Counted from the stretch's first letter, positions 23,640 through 33,050 are shown. The stretch: DNA of 64,000 nucleotides from Bacillota bacterium (GCA_023419605.1 JAEZXR010000089.1:55499-119498), one strand, 5' to 3'. Numbers and translations: made by a program. Notes: a model not told the origin generated them from the sequence alone.

Positions 23640-25409
23640 CTATGCAAGGGAAACAAATTTCTCTATATCCTTTTCTACCAGTTTCAGTGCTCCACGCCAG
23701 TAATCAATGGAACGGATATTGATTCCAGCGATCATTGCAACATCTGCAATGAGATTTTTTCCGGTAACGGCAAGAAGTTTGTCATATTCGGCAACAAAGC
23801 TTTCACCTTTCCTTAGAAACTCAGCATAGAGGCCCTTTGCAAATAACAAACCAAATGCATAGGGATAATTGTAAAAATTGGCATCTGCATAATAATAGTG
23901 AGGTTTGCACGTCCACATATAAGGATGTAGGTAATCCGGATCCAGTCCGTCCCCATAGGCTTCCTTCTGCGCTTTGAGCATAATCTCCTTCAGTTCTTCC
24001 ACAGAAAGGGACCCTTCCTGCCTGCGTTTGAATACTTCACTTTCAAACAGAAAACGGCTGTATATATCAACGATTACCTGTGTAGAGTCGGACAAATCAT
24101 TCTCCAGAATGGAAAAAGCTTCTTCATCTGTGGCCGTTTTCAGCGCTGCATTTTTTATAATGGTTTCACAGAATATAGAGGCAGTTTCAGCGATGGGCAT
24201 CGGGTAGTTACTATTCAAATGAGTTTCATCCTTCAGACAAAATCCGTGATACGCGTGTCCCAGTTCATGAGCAAGGGTGGTTACATCGCTGAAGCTCCCA
24301 TCAAAATTCGTAAGAATTCTGCTTTCCTTTATGGAATGGAGGTTTGAACAAAAAGCACCTCCGCGCTTTCCCTCCCTGGGCTCAACATCGATCCATCTTT
24401 TTTCGTATGCAGTTTTAACAAAACCCGATAATCTATGGCTAAAGCTGCTGAAATTCTTTTGGATAAATTCCATGGCCTCGGGGTAGGAATATTTTCGATC
24501 CACTTCTCCCATAGGTGCGAAAAGATCATAAAAAGGTAATCCCTTTTTATACCCGAGGAGCGACGCCTTTTTCCGTAAATATTTTTGAAAGGCAGGCAAT
24601 GATTCCCGGATGGCTGCAATCATAACATCCAGGGTCAAGGAATCCATTCTGGAATCAATTAAGGTTCTTTCCATCGGTGAAGCATAACCTTTTAGCTTCG
24701 AAGTGGTTATAACTTCACCTTTTATACCATTCAGGCAGGCAGCCGACGACTCGGCAATTTTCTCATAGGCCTTCAGTTCCGCTTCATATGCAGTTTTCCT
24801 TATCTCGGGCGCTTTTTCATAGGCCAGGTTTCTGACAGTGGAAAGCGGAAGTCTTTTTGGCTCTCCATCCATCGTAATATCTACCAAGAGCGTAGAGGTA
24901 AGTAGTTCCTGTAGCTTTGACCAAGCACTGGAACCAGTATTTTTCATTTTGGAGATAACCAGTTCTTCCCTATCGCTGAGTATATATCGGCTTTTGTTCA
25001 CCTGCTCTGTCAGGAAGTAATTGTGCTCTGTTAACAGCTTGGATTTCAGGATGATTTCATCCAGGTTCTTAATGGAACTAATCCATTTCTGAAATGCAAC
25101 TTCCGGCATTGTCAATTCTGTTGCCATGTTTTCCAATTTTTCAATCGATTGCAAAGCCTTTGTATTTTTTGCATTTACGCTCAGGCTTAACTCTGCAAAG
25201 CTGATCAGCTTTGTATATACATGGTAAAACCGGTTCAGCATGGATATGTACTGTTCAATTTTGACACCCGCACCTTCAAGGTTTGCCAGTTCCTTATGTA
25301 CCCACTCCCTCAAAGCCTCGATATCTGCAAGGCATTTTTCAAAATCTCTTTTAAACTCTTCACTTTCAAACGATGTATATAATTCATCTAAACTCCATGT
25401 CAAGTCCAT
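23640..25409 (-). CDS. pepF: Oligoendopeptidase F family peptidase (M3)
   Basis: A 589-residue zinc metallopeptidase that degrades short peptides in the cytoplasm. The HExxH site is HELGH at 381-385, followed by the usual second-Glu region (IAETASIFCETI). The start chosen, MDLTWSLDELY, follows AGGAGG by 7 bases; longer readings add 49 hydrophobic residues from the 5' region. The family is normally near 600 residues. Confidence 0.93.
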   Translation of the reverse strand: MDLTWSLDELYTSFESEEFKRDFEKCLADIEALREWVHKELANLEGAGVKIEQYISMLNRFYHVYTKLISFAELSLSVNAKNTKALQSIEKLENMATELTMPEVAFQKWISSIKNLDEIILKSKLLTEHNYFLTEQVNKSRYILSDREELVISKMKNTGSSAWSKLQELLTSTLLVDITMDGEPKRLPLSTVRNLAYEKAPEIRKTAYEAELKAYEKIAESSAACLNGIKGEVITTSKLKGYASPMERTLIDSRMDSLTLDVMIAAIRESLPAFQKYLRKKASLLGYKKGLPFYDLFAPMGEVDRKYSYPEAMEFIQKNFSSFSHRLSGFVKTAYEKRWIDVEPREGKRGGAFCSNLHSIKESRILTNFDGSFSDVTTLAHELGHAYHGFCLKDETHLNSNYPMPIAETASIFCETIIKNAALKTATDEEAFSILENDLSDSTQVIVDIYSRFLFESEVFKRRQEGSLSVEELKEIMLKAQKEAYGDGLDPDYLHPYMWTCKPHYYYADANFYNYPYAFGLLFAKGLYAEFLRKGESFVAEYDKLLAVTGKNLIADVAMIAGINIRSIDYWRGALKLVEKDIEKFVSLA

Positions 25410-25574
25410 ATTTATTCCTCCTGCAAAGCAAATTAATCCTATTGAACCTATTATAATACAAACTCTGAAATAACTCAAATACCGGAAATACAAAAGTGGG
25501 CATACTTTAAAAAGGAGAAAAGAACAAAGGCGGCTTTGCCACTTTTGTTTGTGCATGTGCCTTTCCTGGACAAT

Positions 25575-25605
25575 AAAAAACCCGGCACACTCAATGCATG
25601 CCGGG
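25575..25605 (-). terminator. Terminator after the UPF0210 gene
   Basis: CCCGGCA and TGCCGGG form the stem, followed on the leftward strand by six T. Confidence 0.8.
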
Positions 25606-25615
25606 GCCTAATTGG

Positions 25616-26974
25616 CTAATTTCTTAAACTGTGTATCGGGGCAGGGATTCTCCCCCCTCTTTTGATAAAATCGCTGCTTCCAAACTTGTTAACCGGCATG
25701 ATAGGTGCGGAGCCCAATAAACCTCCGAATTCCACTACATCACCTACTACTTTGCCGGGAGCAGGAATGATTCTTACAGCAGTCGTCTTGTTGTTAACTA
25801 CACCGATGGCTACCTCGTCTGCGATAATAGCCGAGATGGTATCCGCAGTTGTATCCCCTGGAACCGCAATCATATCCAGACCGACGGAACAGACACAAGT
25901 CATAGCTTCCAATTTCTCCAGCGTCAATGCTCCCTGGCGTACGGCATCGATCATGCCTGCATCTTCACTGACCGGTATGAAGGCTCCGCTTAGGCCGCCA
26001 ACATAGGAAGAAGCCATGGTCCCCCCCTTCTTTACCGCGTCATTCAGCAAAGCCAACGCTGCCGTTGTTCCGTGAGCACCACATTTTTCAAGACCCATTT
26101 CCTCAAGAATATGGGCTACACTATCCCCGATAGCTGGTGTAGGAGCTAAAGACAAGTCTACAATTCCAAAGGAAACTCCCAGTCGTTTGGAAGCTTCCTG
26201 CGCAACCAACTGACCCATCCGGGTAATTTTAAAGGCAGTTTTTTTGATGGTATCTGCTACCACACCGAAATCCGCGCCCTTCACTTTCTCCAATGCGCAT
26301 TTTACAACCCCCGGACCGCTGACACCCACATTGATAACACATTCCGGTTCTCCGATTCCATGGAAGGCTCCCGCCATAAACGGGTTATCCTCCGGAACAT
26401 TTGAAAAAACCACCAACTTTGCGCATCCAAGTCCTCCGATATCAGCAGTAAGTTCTGCCGACTTCTTTATCACCAAGCCCATTTCCCTGACAGCGTCCAT
26501 GTTGATGCCCGCTTTGGTAGTAGCTACATTTACGGAGGCACAGACTTTTTTCGTGCCGGCCAAAGCTTCGGGAATGGATCGTATCAGCCTTGTATCTCCT
26601 ATGGTATAGCCTTTATGGACTAATGCCGAGAACCCTCCGATAAAATTCACACCTACTGTATCCGCTGCTCTGTCCAAGGTTTCGGCAAACTTGATATAGT
26701 CTTCTTCATCGCTGCTTTCCGCAATCATGGAGATCGGGGTAACCGAAATTCGCTTGTTGATGATGGGGATTCCATATTCCCTTTCGATGCCTTCACCCAC
26801 CTTGACAAGGTCCGCTGCCAGTCGAGTGATCTTATTATAAATCTTCTCCCGGGCAATTTTACCTTCCGAATGGCAGCAATCTCTCAGGGAGATGCCCATT
26901 GTAATCGTTCTGATATCCAGATTTTCCTCCTGGATCATTTTGATGGTTTCCATAACCTCCATTGGTCTTATCAT
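25616..26974 (-). CDS. UPF0210 / PFL-family protein (DUF711)
   Basis: A 452-residue protein of the conserved UPF0210 family, recognised from MGISLRDCCH, VTPISMIAES and long glycine-rich stretches ending in FGSSDFIKRGGRIPAP. Despite the name, its pyruvate-formate-lyase-like fold has no proven enzyme activity. It is almost always paired with the small ACT-domain protein encoded just upstream, as here (11-base gap). This suggests an amino-acid-responsive enzyme pair, with unknown substrate. Confidence 0.93.
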   Translation of the reverse strand: MIRPMEVMETIKMIQEENLDIRTITMGISLRDCCHSEGKIAREKIYNKITRLAADLVKVGEGIEREYGIPIINKRISVTPISMIAESSDEEDYIKFAETLDRAADTVGVNFIGGFSALVHKGYTIGDTRLIRSIPEALAGTKKVCASVNVATTKAGINMDAVREMGLVIKKSAELTADIGGLGCAKLVVFSNVPEDNPFMAGAFHGIGEPECVINVGVSGPGVVKCALEKVKGADFGVVADTIKKTAFKITRMGQLVAQEASKRLGVSFGIVDLSLAPTPAIGDSVAHILEEMGLEKCGAHGTTAALALLNDAVKKGGTMASSYVGGLSGAFIPVSEDAGMIDAVRQGALTLEKLEAMTCVCSVGLDMIAVPGDTTADTISAIIADEVAIGVVNNKTTAVRIIPAPGKVVGDVVEFGGLLGSAPIMPVNKFGSSDFIKRGGRIPAPIHSLRN

Positions 26975-26985
26975 GTGACGCCCCC

Positions 26986-27255
26986 CTAAATCCTATGCAT
27001 GGAGTTAAATATATCCTCGTGTTGTATTTGAATCATAACGCCCAATTCCTGCCCCTTACTTTCAAGGCTGGCTGAGAGCTCCGGAAAGTCGGAACATGCA
27101 TGGGAGATGTCAACAAGCATGATCATGGTGAACAAATCCTGCATAATAGTCTGTGATATATCAAGAATGTTTACACTGCATTGCGCCAGCACACTGCTTA
27201 CTCCTGCAATAATACCCACTCTATCCTTCCCGATAACTGTTATAATGGCTTTCAT
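26986..27255 (-). CDS. ACT-domain protein (UPF0237)
   Basis: An 89-residue protein made of a single ACT domain (KAIITVIGKDRVGIIAGVSS), the small-molecule-binding fold of many amino-acid sensors. It resembles the GcvR-like UPF0237 family. The start follows GGAGG at good spacing; 25 more residues upstream lack a site. It is the partner of the UPF0210 protein. Confidence 0.92.
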   Translation of the reverse strand: MKAIITVIGKDRVGIIAGVSSVLAQCSVNILDISQTIMQDLFTMIMLVDISHACSDFPELSASLESKGQELGVMIQIQHEDIFNSMHRI

Positions 27256-27385
27256 AGTAAACCTCCGCTCCATGTATACACGTATGTAATTTATTTTATT
27301 TATTATAACAGCACCCATCTCGATATGCAATAGAAAAATGCAAGTTTATGTAACCAAACTTTCATTTTCCACTCTTTTACCATTC

Positions 27386-28414
27386 CTACTTTTCTTGCAA
27401 GGTAACGATATTCTTTATGATAATGCTCCTGGTACCATCGTGGTTGCTGATAATCTCGAATTTTCCCCGATCGTTGAAATCTTCATAGTCCAGCGTAATT
27501 TCAATATTGCTATCCGTTTTCAGGCGAATTTTTGCCAGTTTCCTCTCGACCCAGTCCTTATCGATCTCGAAAGTCTCATTCATCAGCCCTTTGTCCTTCA
27601 TGGTAGAAATAAAATCTTCTCGAAGGTAGGGCTTATCCTCAAAAGCTCTTTCCGTAAACTCATTCAAGTCAATCTGATCTTCCTGCCGGATCACGAAATT
27701 TACAAAATCTCTTACTTCCTCGACAACCGTTTCTCCCTCTTTCGCCTTTTCTCGAATCCAGTTTTCGCTTTCCGTCTTAAAAAGCTTTGTACATGCCTTA
27801 TTATCCATAATCAGTTCTGCATCAAGAAAGGTTTGCAGAAAAAATTGAGCTACAGGCTCCTCTGCATTTTTCGCATTGATTTGATTATCTACCAGGGTCA
27901 GATCATAGTCAAAAACACCTTCATACCCCGTCACAAAAGCAGCTTTTTGGATTTTCTGGCCTACTCCAGGCAAACTGATATCTTGCTTCTTGATAGAAAT
28001 TTTGAATTTGTCCTCCACCATTTCAATCTCATGGATAAAAGATATGGTGTAGTCCATCTTTAATACGGCAATATAGTCCATATCCTCCTGGTTATACAAA
28101 CAAATCACAAGATCTGTCGACGAGATGCTGCTGTTTGTTTTCATGGCTCTAAACAACTGTCTTGCGATTTCTTTGGAGCCTTCGAGAAAATACGTATTAT
28201 CCTGTGCCATACGAGTACATACTTCCCGTATGATATTCCTCCCATCTTTAAAGCGGCCTTTTCTGGCATCATCATCATTCAAACATTTCGACATATGCTT
28301 TTCCAGAAAATTATACAGATCATCGTTGATATCCAGTTCAAATTCATTTAAAAGCGGCTCTTCCGCCTCCCGGTCCAATACATGTATTACAGCGTTTCTT
28401 ATCTCCAGTGACAA
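27386..28414 (-). CDS. Nucleoid-associated protein, NA37/YejK family
   Basis: A 342-residue protein of the NA37 family: N-terminal IRNAVIHVLDRE, a central region with GRFKDG, and a C-terminal IEITLDYEDFND segment. Enterobacterial YejK binds DNA and topoisomerase IV; the clostridial role is untested. The start is a TTG seven bases after GGGGG. A structured leader precedes it. It appears to be a single-gene unit. Confidence 0.85.
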   Translation of the reverse strand: MSLEIRNAVIHVLDREAEEPLLNEFELDINDDLYNFLEKHMSKCLNDDDARKGRFKDGRNIIREVCTRMAQDNTYFLEGSKEIARQLFRAMKTNSSISSTDLVICLYNQEDMDYIAVLKMDYTISFIHEIEMVEDKFKISIKKQDISLPGVGQKIQKAAFVTGYEGVFDYDLTLVDNQINAKNAEEPVAQFFLQTFLDAELIMDNKACTKLFKTESENWIREKAKEGETVVEEVRDFVNFVIRQEDQIDLNEFTERAFEDKPYLREDFISTMKDKGLMNETFEIDKDWVERKLAKIRLKTDSNIEITLDYEDFNDRGKFEIISNHDGTRSIIIKNIVTLQEK

Positions 28415-28457
28415 TACAATACCCCCTGCTCAAAATACTACGGGGAACAAAAATAGG

Positions 28458-28509
28458 GATTTCACTTTTTAACAGGTCCGCCCAGGACATCTGCATGGAT
28501 AGTGAAATC
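28458..28509 (-). other. Closed stem structure in the leader of the NA37 gene
   Basis: GATTTCACT (28501-28509 on the leftward strand) pairs fully with AGTGAAATC (28458-28466), enclosing 34 bases that hold a GTCC/GGAC hairpin. It lies about 45 bases before the TTG start. No riboswitch family is recognised. Confidence 0.4.
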
Positions 28510-28526
28510 AGACCTCTCCAATCCCC

Positions 28527-28562
28527 AAATAAGCTTTGTGATTATTACCACAAAGCTTATTT
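28527..28562. terminator. 14-bp hairpin between NA37 and the radical SAM gene
   Basis: AAATAAGCTTTGTG pairs perfectly with CACAAAGCTTATTT around 8 bases. It stands in a gap between divergent genes, where a terminator is not expected, so it may instead be a regulatory stem. The remaining 170 bases up to 28730 show no gene I can support. Confidence 0.5.
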
Positions 28563-28732
28563 TAAACTTGGTATAGCGAAAAATCAAGCTGCTTTTATCG
28601 CACTCCGTACTGGTAATTTCGACACAGATAGAGCATCACTCTTCCGTTTACCGTTGCAGCAGACGAATAAAGTTTTTTTCCGCTACTACTAATGAATTTT
28701 TATAAATTAATTGCAGAAAATAGAACATATGT

Positions 28733-28761
28733 TTGATTTATAAAATTATATGTGGTAAAAT
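28733..28761 (+). promoter_or_regulatory. Promoter of the radical SAM / DUF4130 pair
   Basis: TTGATT (28733-28738), a 17-base spacer and TAAAAT (28756-28761), about 30 bases before the coding start. Confidence 0.6.
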
Positions 28762-28792
28762 TTACACATGAACCATTATGGAGGTTTTTACC

Positions 28793-30094
28793 ATGGAATT
28801 AATGACTAAACTTCAAGTATTGGCAGATGCCGCAAAATATGATGTTTCCTGTTCTTCCAGCGGCAGCAGCAGGAAGAACACCCCCGGCGGAGTGGGAAAC
28901 GGACATGCCTGCGGCATCTGCCACAGTTGGTCGGAGGACGGCCGATGCATTTCCCTTTTGAAAATACTTTTTAGCAACTACTGCATCTATGATTGTGCCT
29001 ACTGCGTCAACAGGGCCGGTAATGATGTTCCCAGAGCTGCATTTACTCCACAGGAAGTAGCGGACCTAACCATAAACTTCTATCGGAGAAATTACATCGA
29101 AGGGCTGTTTCTAAGCTCCGGTGTCATGAAAACCCCGAACCACACCATGGAGCTTATGATTGATGCTATTCGGAAGCTTCGAAACGATTACCGTTTTAAC
29201 GGATATATCCATCTGAAAACCATACCGGGAGCGGATTATCACTTGGTTCAGGAAGCTGGAAAGCTAGTGGACCGAATGAGTGTAAATATTGAACTTCCTT
29301 CCAATCAGGGCTTGCAGGTTCTGGCCCCACAGAAGAAGAAGGAGGATATTATCAAGCCCATGGGATACATACGCTCTCATATTATCCAAAATACCGAAGA
29401 CAAGAGAATTTTCAGGAAAGCTCCTTCTTTCGTCCCTGCAGGTCAAACGACTCAATTGATTGTCGGAGCCACTCCGGACGCAGATCGTAATATTATCCAA
29501 CTGTCAGAAGGGCTCTACAACCGTTTTAGCCTGCGGCGAGTGTACTATTCGGCTTATGTACCGGTATCCACCGATCCGAAGCTTCCTGCCCTTATAAAGC
29601 CTCCTCTGCTGCGTGAACATCGGCTGTATCAAGCCGACTGGCTCCTTCGCTTTTATGGTTTTTCGGCGGGAGAGCTCCTGGATGAGCAGCAGCCGAATTT
29701 TGACACTCACCTGGACCCTAAATGTTTTTGGGCTTTACGAAATATAGAACAGTTTCCCCTTGAAATCAACCGGGCAGACTATTATACTCTGCTCCGGATA
29801 CCGGGGATCGGAGTACGCTCCGCCAAAAAGATCGTAGCAGCCCGGAAGGTCCGCGCTCTCAGCTATGAGCATTTACGCAAACTGGGAGTTGTTTTGAAAA
29901 GAGCACGATTTTTTATAACCTGCCAGGGAAAATTCTACGGTGATCCCTCCTTAAATCCGGCATTGGTCAGACAGTACCTTGTTGCAGGAGAGCCACAAAC
30001 CGAGAATCGGTTTCAACAGCTATCCTTGTTCGATTACGGGACGAGCATGCCGACGATGGAAGATACTTTCACCAGTCTAACAGGGGAGCTATGA
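28793..30094 (+). CDS. Putative DNA modification/repair radical SAM protein (TIGR03916 type)
   Basis: A 433-residue radical SAM protein. CxxxCxxC is C64-C68-C71 (NYCIYDCAYC), preceded by a cysteine patch (HACGICHSWSEDGRC). A helix-hairpin-helix near 340-370 (LLRIPGIGVRSAKKIV) implies DNA binding. It matches the radical SAM family that co-occurs with a DUF4130 protein, sometimes fused to uracil-DNA glycosylase. The start follows GGAGG. The partner gene begins one base after its stop. The reaction is unknown. Confidence 0.87.
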   Translation: MELMTKLQVLADAAKYDVSCSSSGSSRKNTPGGVGNGHACGICHSWSEDGRCISLLKILFSNYCIYDCAYCVNRAGNDVPRAAFTPQEVADLTINFYRRNYIEGLFLSSGVMKTPNHTMELMIDAIRKLRNDYRFNGYIHLKTIPGADYHLVQEAGKLVDRMSVNIELPSNQGLQVLAPQKKKEDIIKPMGYIRSHIIQNTEDKRIFRKAPSFVPAGQTTQLIVGATPDADRNIIQLSEGLYNRFSLRRVYYSAYVPVSTDPKLPALIKPPLLREHRLYQADWLLRFYGFSAGELLDEQQPNFDTHLDPKCFWALRNIEQFPLEINRADYYTLLRIPGIGVRSAKKIVAARKVRALSYEHLRKLGVVLKRARFFITCQGKFYGDPSLNPALVRQYLVAGEPQTENRFQQLSLFDYGTSMPTMEDTFTSLTGEL

Positions 30095-30095
30095 T

Positions 30096-30833
30096 ATGGA
30101 CTATATCTATGACGGCAGCTTTGAGGGGCTGCTTACAGCCATTTATGAAGCCTATTACAGAAAGCAGCATCCGGACCGGATTCTGCATGGTAGAAATCAC
30201 CAGCAAGATATTTTCTCTGAGGTAGTGGAAATCTCTACGGATTTTGAAAAGTTTGAAAGGGTCTATAACTCCATTCGGACAAAAATATCTCATGAGAGCC
30301 TTATAAAAATATACCATACCTATTTATCGGAACTCCCGGACGCAGGAACAATGATTCACGAATATCTGCGCCTGGGCTTTACGGTGGGCAGAAAAATCGA
30401 TTTCTATCTCTCTGATGACAGGGTGCTTCAGGTTGAGAATGTGAGCAGAAAGGTATCCGGTGAGAGACACCGGATGCTCGGTTTGCTTCGTTTTCACTGT
30501 CTTAAATCCGGCGTTTTTTACGGACCTATTGAGCCGGACTTTAATATAGCAGCCCTTCTTGCACCTCATTTTGCAGAGCGGCTGCCGGACCAGAATTGGG
30601 TAATTCATGATGTGAAAAGGCGTATAGGGGTTTTCTATAATACTACAGATAGCCAATGGATGGTTTCTGATTTTGATGCCAACCAGTATAATCTGATGAG
30701 GGAGGATTCCGTTTATCAGGAATTATGGAAGCAATTTTTTACTTCTATTGCTATTAAAAACAGAATCAACCCCAAATTACAAAAGCAGCACATGCCGGTT
30801 CGGTACTGGCGCTATCTGGTAGAAAAAGGGTGA
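30096..30833 (+). CDS. DUF4130 / TIGR03915 DNA-metabolism protein
   Basis: A 245-residue protein starting YDGSFEGLLTAIYEAYY, the hallmark of the DUF4130 family, which is nearly always next to the radical SAM gene found here. The fold is thought to relate to uracil-DNA glycosylases. The ATG follows GGGGAG by 7 bases, inside the end of the upstream gene, so the two are co-translated. The DNA lesion or modification they act on is not known. Confidence 0.87.
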   Translation: MDYIYDGSFEGLLTAIYEAYYRKQHPDRILHGRNHQQDIFSEVVEISTDFEKFERVYNSIRTKISHESLIKIYHTYLSELPDAGTMIHEYLRLGFTVGRKIDFYLSDDRVLQVENVSRKVSGERHRMLGLLRFHCLKSGVFYGPIEPDFNIAALLAPHFAERLPDQNWVIHDVKRRIGVFYNTTDSQWMVSDFDANQYNLMREDSVYQELWKQFFTSIAIKNRINPKLQKQHMPVRYWRYLVEKG

Positions 30834-30853
30834 AACATCCCCTTTTCTCTACA
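30821..30853 (+). terminator. Terminator after the DUF4130 gene
   Basis: GTAGAAAAAGGG pairs with CCCTTTTCTCTAC around about 8 bases, overlapping the stop codon, with TTTT inside the right arm. Confidence 0.6.
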
Positions 30854-30968
30854 TTCCATTTACTTGCCACAATGGCGATGCTAGTGGCAAACACTGCTAT
30901 CCAGCACACTTCCGCGCATCCAGATAAAAAATAACAACATGCGCTGAGATAAAGACCGGAATCAGATA

Positions 30969-31868
30969 CTAAAAGGTAGTGCTTTGCTGCCCTTTTGCCT
31001 TTCCCCTCCCCAATTCCGCAAGAACACACCGTCCCGTAATGGAAACCAGCACGATCAAGCCTCCAATAAGTGCCCAAAACCCTGGCGCTTCACCCATGAA
31101 CAAAAATACCCATACAGGATTTAGGATAGGCTCTACAACCGGAATAAGAATGGTTTCCAAGGCAGATACATGCTTTACCGCATAGGAATACAATGCATAG
31201 GCCAATCCCAACTGAAAAACCCCTAAGAGAACCAAGCCTGTGATATCTGAGACCGTCGGAATTTTCTGAAACATGAAGGGTAATCCGATCAAAGCGGTTA
31301 ACAGGTTCCCCAGCAGTATAGACTCCGCAGGGGATCCATCCTTCTGCATGCGCATAAAAATAGCCTGTACAGCAAAGCTGACTCCACTTAATATGGCTAT
31401 GATATTTCCTAAAAAGCTGCCGGTTTGCAAGTCATCCACAAAAAACAGCACCATCCCGCCCATAACTATGGCGATAGCAATCCAATCCTTTGCACTGACT
31501 CTTTCCTTCAAAAACCACCAACTCAGCAAAGCCACAAATATAGGTGCCGTATACTGCAAAAGGATAGCATTCGCCGCTGTTGTCATTTTGTTCGCCGACA
31601 CAAACATCATAACAGTCCCTGTATAGGCTACTGCACCTCCGATTTGCGCAAAAGACCAAGTAAACTTCGGTTTTTTTATCACTGCAAGCATAACCAATGC
31701 TGCAATAGCACTTCGCATCCCTGCAATCGCCAGAGGATTTAAAGAAACCATTTTGATGAGAAGTCCTCCGATGCTCCATAATGCAGCACATAAGACCAAA
31801 GCACAAATCGCCTTATACCGTTCATTTTTTACCTGCATAAATGGGGCCTTGTTGGTAGTCGTTATCAT
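30969..31868 (-). CDS. EamA/DMT-family transporter
   Basis: A 299-residue membrane protein with ten predicted helices in two EamA repeats (ALWSIGGLLIKMV in the first, GVSFAVQAIFMRMQ opening the second). Such proteins export amino acids or other metabolites. The substrate cannot be read from sequence. The ATG chosen follows AAAGGAAAG. It is convergent with the DUF4130 gene and looks like a single-gene unit. Confidence 0.9.
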   Translation of the reverse strand: MITTTNKAPFMQVKNERYKAICALVLCAALWSIGGLLIKMVSLNPLAIAGMRSAIAALVMLAVIKKPKFTWSFAQIGGAVAYTGTVMMFVSANKMTTAANAILLQYTAPIFVALLSWWFLKERVSAKDWIAIAIVMGGMVLFFVDDLQTGSFLGNIIAILSGVSFAVQAIFMRMQKDGSPAESILLGNLLTALIGLPFMFQKIPTVSDITGLVLLGVFQLGLAYALYSYAVKHVSALETILIPVVEPILNPVWVFLFMGEAPGFWALIGGLIVLVSITGRCVLAELGRGKAKGQQSTTF

Positions 31869-32010
31869 ATTCCACTTTCCTTTCGATAAAAAATAAGACA
31901 AAAGACATTATACCAAAAATATCCGCAAAAATTAAGAATTATTTATATTAGTTGATTCTTGAACATAAAATGTTATGATAAAATTTATGTATACGAAAGA
32001 GGTGGGTGAA

Positions 32011-32931
32011 TTGAGAAAGAGGCTTATTCTTGTTTCCTTTTCTGCAGTAATTATCGCAGCAATATTATTTACCAATCCATTGCTTGCGGGCCTTACGGAA
32101 AATGCTTTTTTACAGGCTGAAAGTCCGGAAGGAGCAATTCTTGTCACCGGAGCAAAGGAGGATACGTCCGTGAAAAAAAATGTTATACGAAAGTCTTATA
32201 GCCAATTGATCGATGATATAAAAGGTTACGTCTCCGACAAAGAGGGCATCTTTGGAATTTACTTCATCAGCCTTACCACCGGCCAGTCTTTCGGAATTAA
32301 TGAGAATGAGGTCTTTGCCGCTGCCAGTACTGTGAAGGTTCCCATTAATCTTTACCTCTTCAATCGTATAGCACAAAACAAGGTAAACCCTGCCAAAAAT
32401 CTCCTTTATACGGAAGCGGATTATGAAGAAGGAACCGGTACTATACAATTTGAGGATTTCGGGACAAAGTATAGTATTCGCGAGTTATCGAAGCTCTCTA
32501 TCGAAGCCAGCGATAATATAGCCATCAATATGCTGGTGCGATATTTGGGAAGAAACAATATACTAAAATTCATGGAGTCCATCGTAAAGCATCCTGTAGA
32601 TAAGGAAAGGAATGTATCTACTCCCAAAGACATGGCCTTGTATTTAAAAGCCTTGCTTGCATTCAGGGAAAAAAACACGGAACTCGGAGATGAGTTACTG
32701 GATTATATGGAACATACGGATTTTAATGACAGAATGCCGCTATATCTTCCTGAAAATATACCTGTTGCCCATAAAATCGGAACACAGATGAATGCAATCC
32801 ATGATATCGGTATCGTATTTGCTGAGAAACCTTTCATATTATCGATTTTATCCGAAGAAGTCGATGAAGAACTTGCCCCGGAAGTTATTGCTCAGATTAG
32901 CAGAATGGTGTACGACTTTGAGCAGGAATGA
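32011..32931 (+). CDS. Serine hydrolase of the class A beta-lactamase fold
   Basis: A 306-residue secreted or membrane-anchored protein: basic N-terminus, then a hydrophobic signal segment (residues 5-27). Penicillin-recognising motifs are S106-T-V-K109, S167-D-N169 and K255-I-G-T258. The omega-loop ExxLN of true class A beta-lactamases is not seen, so a cell-wall peptidase or other hydrolase is more likely than resistance. The start is a TTG after AGAGGTGG; upstream Met codons would extend the protein past that site. Confidence 0.85.
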   Translation: MRKRLILVSFSAVIIAAILFTNPLLAGLTENAFLQAESPEGAILVTGAKEDTSVKKNVIRKSYSQLIDDIKGYVSDKEGIFGIYFISLTTGQSFGINENEVFAAASTVKVPINLYLFNRIAQNKVNPAKNLLYTEADYEEGTGTIQFEDFGTKYSIRELSKLSIEASDNIAINMLVRYLGRNNILKFMESIVKHPVDKERNVSTPKDMALYLKALLAFREKNTELGDELLDYMEHTDFNDRMPLYLPENIPVAHKIGTQMNAIHDIGIVFAEKPFILSILSEEVDEELAPEVIAQISRMVYDFEQE

Positions 32932-32964
32932 AAATCCTCTACTTCCCATTATTTACAATAAGGA

Positions 32965-32997
32965 ATAAAAAAATGAGCACCAGTTAAAACTGGTGCT
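32965..32997 (-). terminator. Terminator of ald
   Basis: A 10-bp stem (AGCACCAGTT with AACTGGTGCT), two-base loop, with seven T following on the leftward strand. It also separates the convergent hydrolase gene. Confidence 0.8.
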
Positions 32998-33050
32998 GTA
33001 CTTTAATTTAGAGGTCTTTATATTAATGAAAAAGAATAAACTTTATCATT

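Noticed and set aside
27338..28063. Rightward 241-codon reading frame opposite the NA37 gene
   Set aside because: It is antisense to a recognised family with a good start, and its composition is that of a shadow frame.
28408..28692. 94-codon rightward reading frame between NA37 and the radical SAM gene
   Set aside because: It has no ribosome site, runs through two strong hairpins and resembles nothing I know; it is most likely chance.
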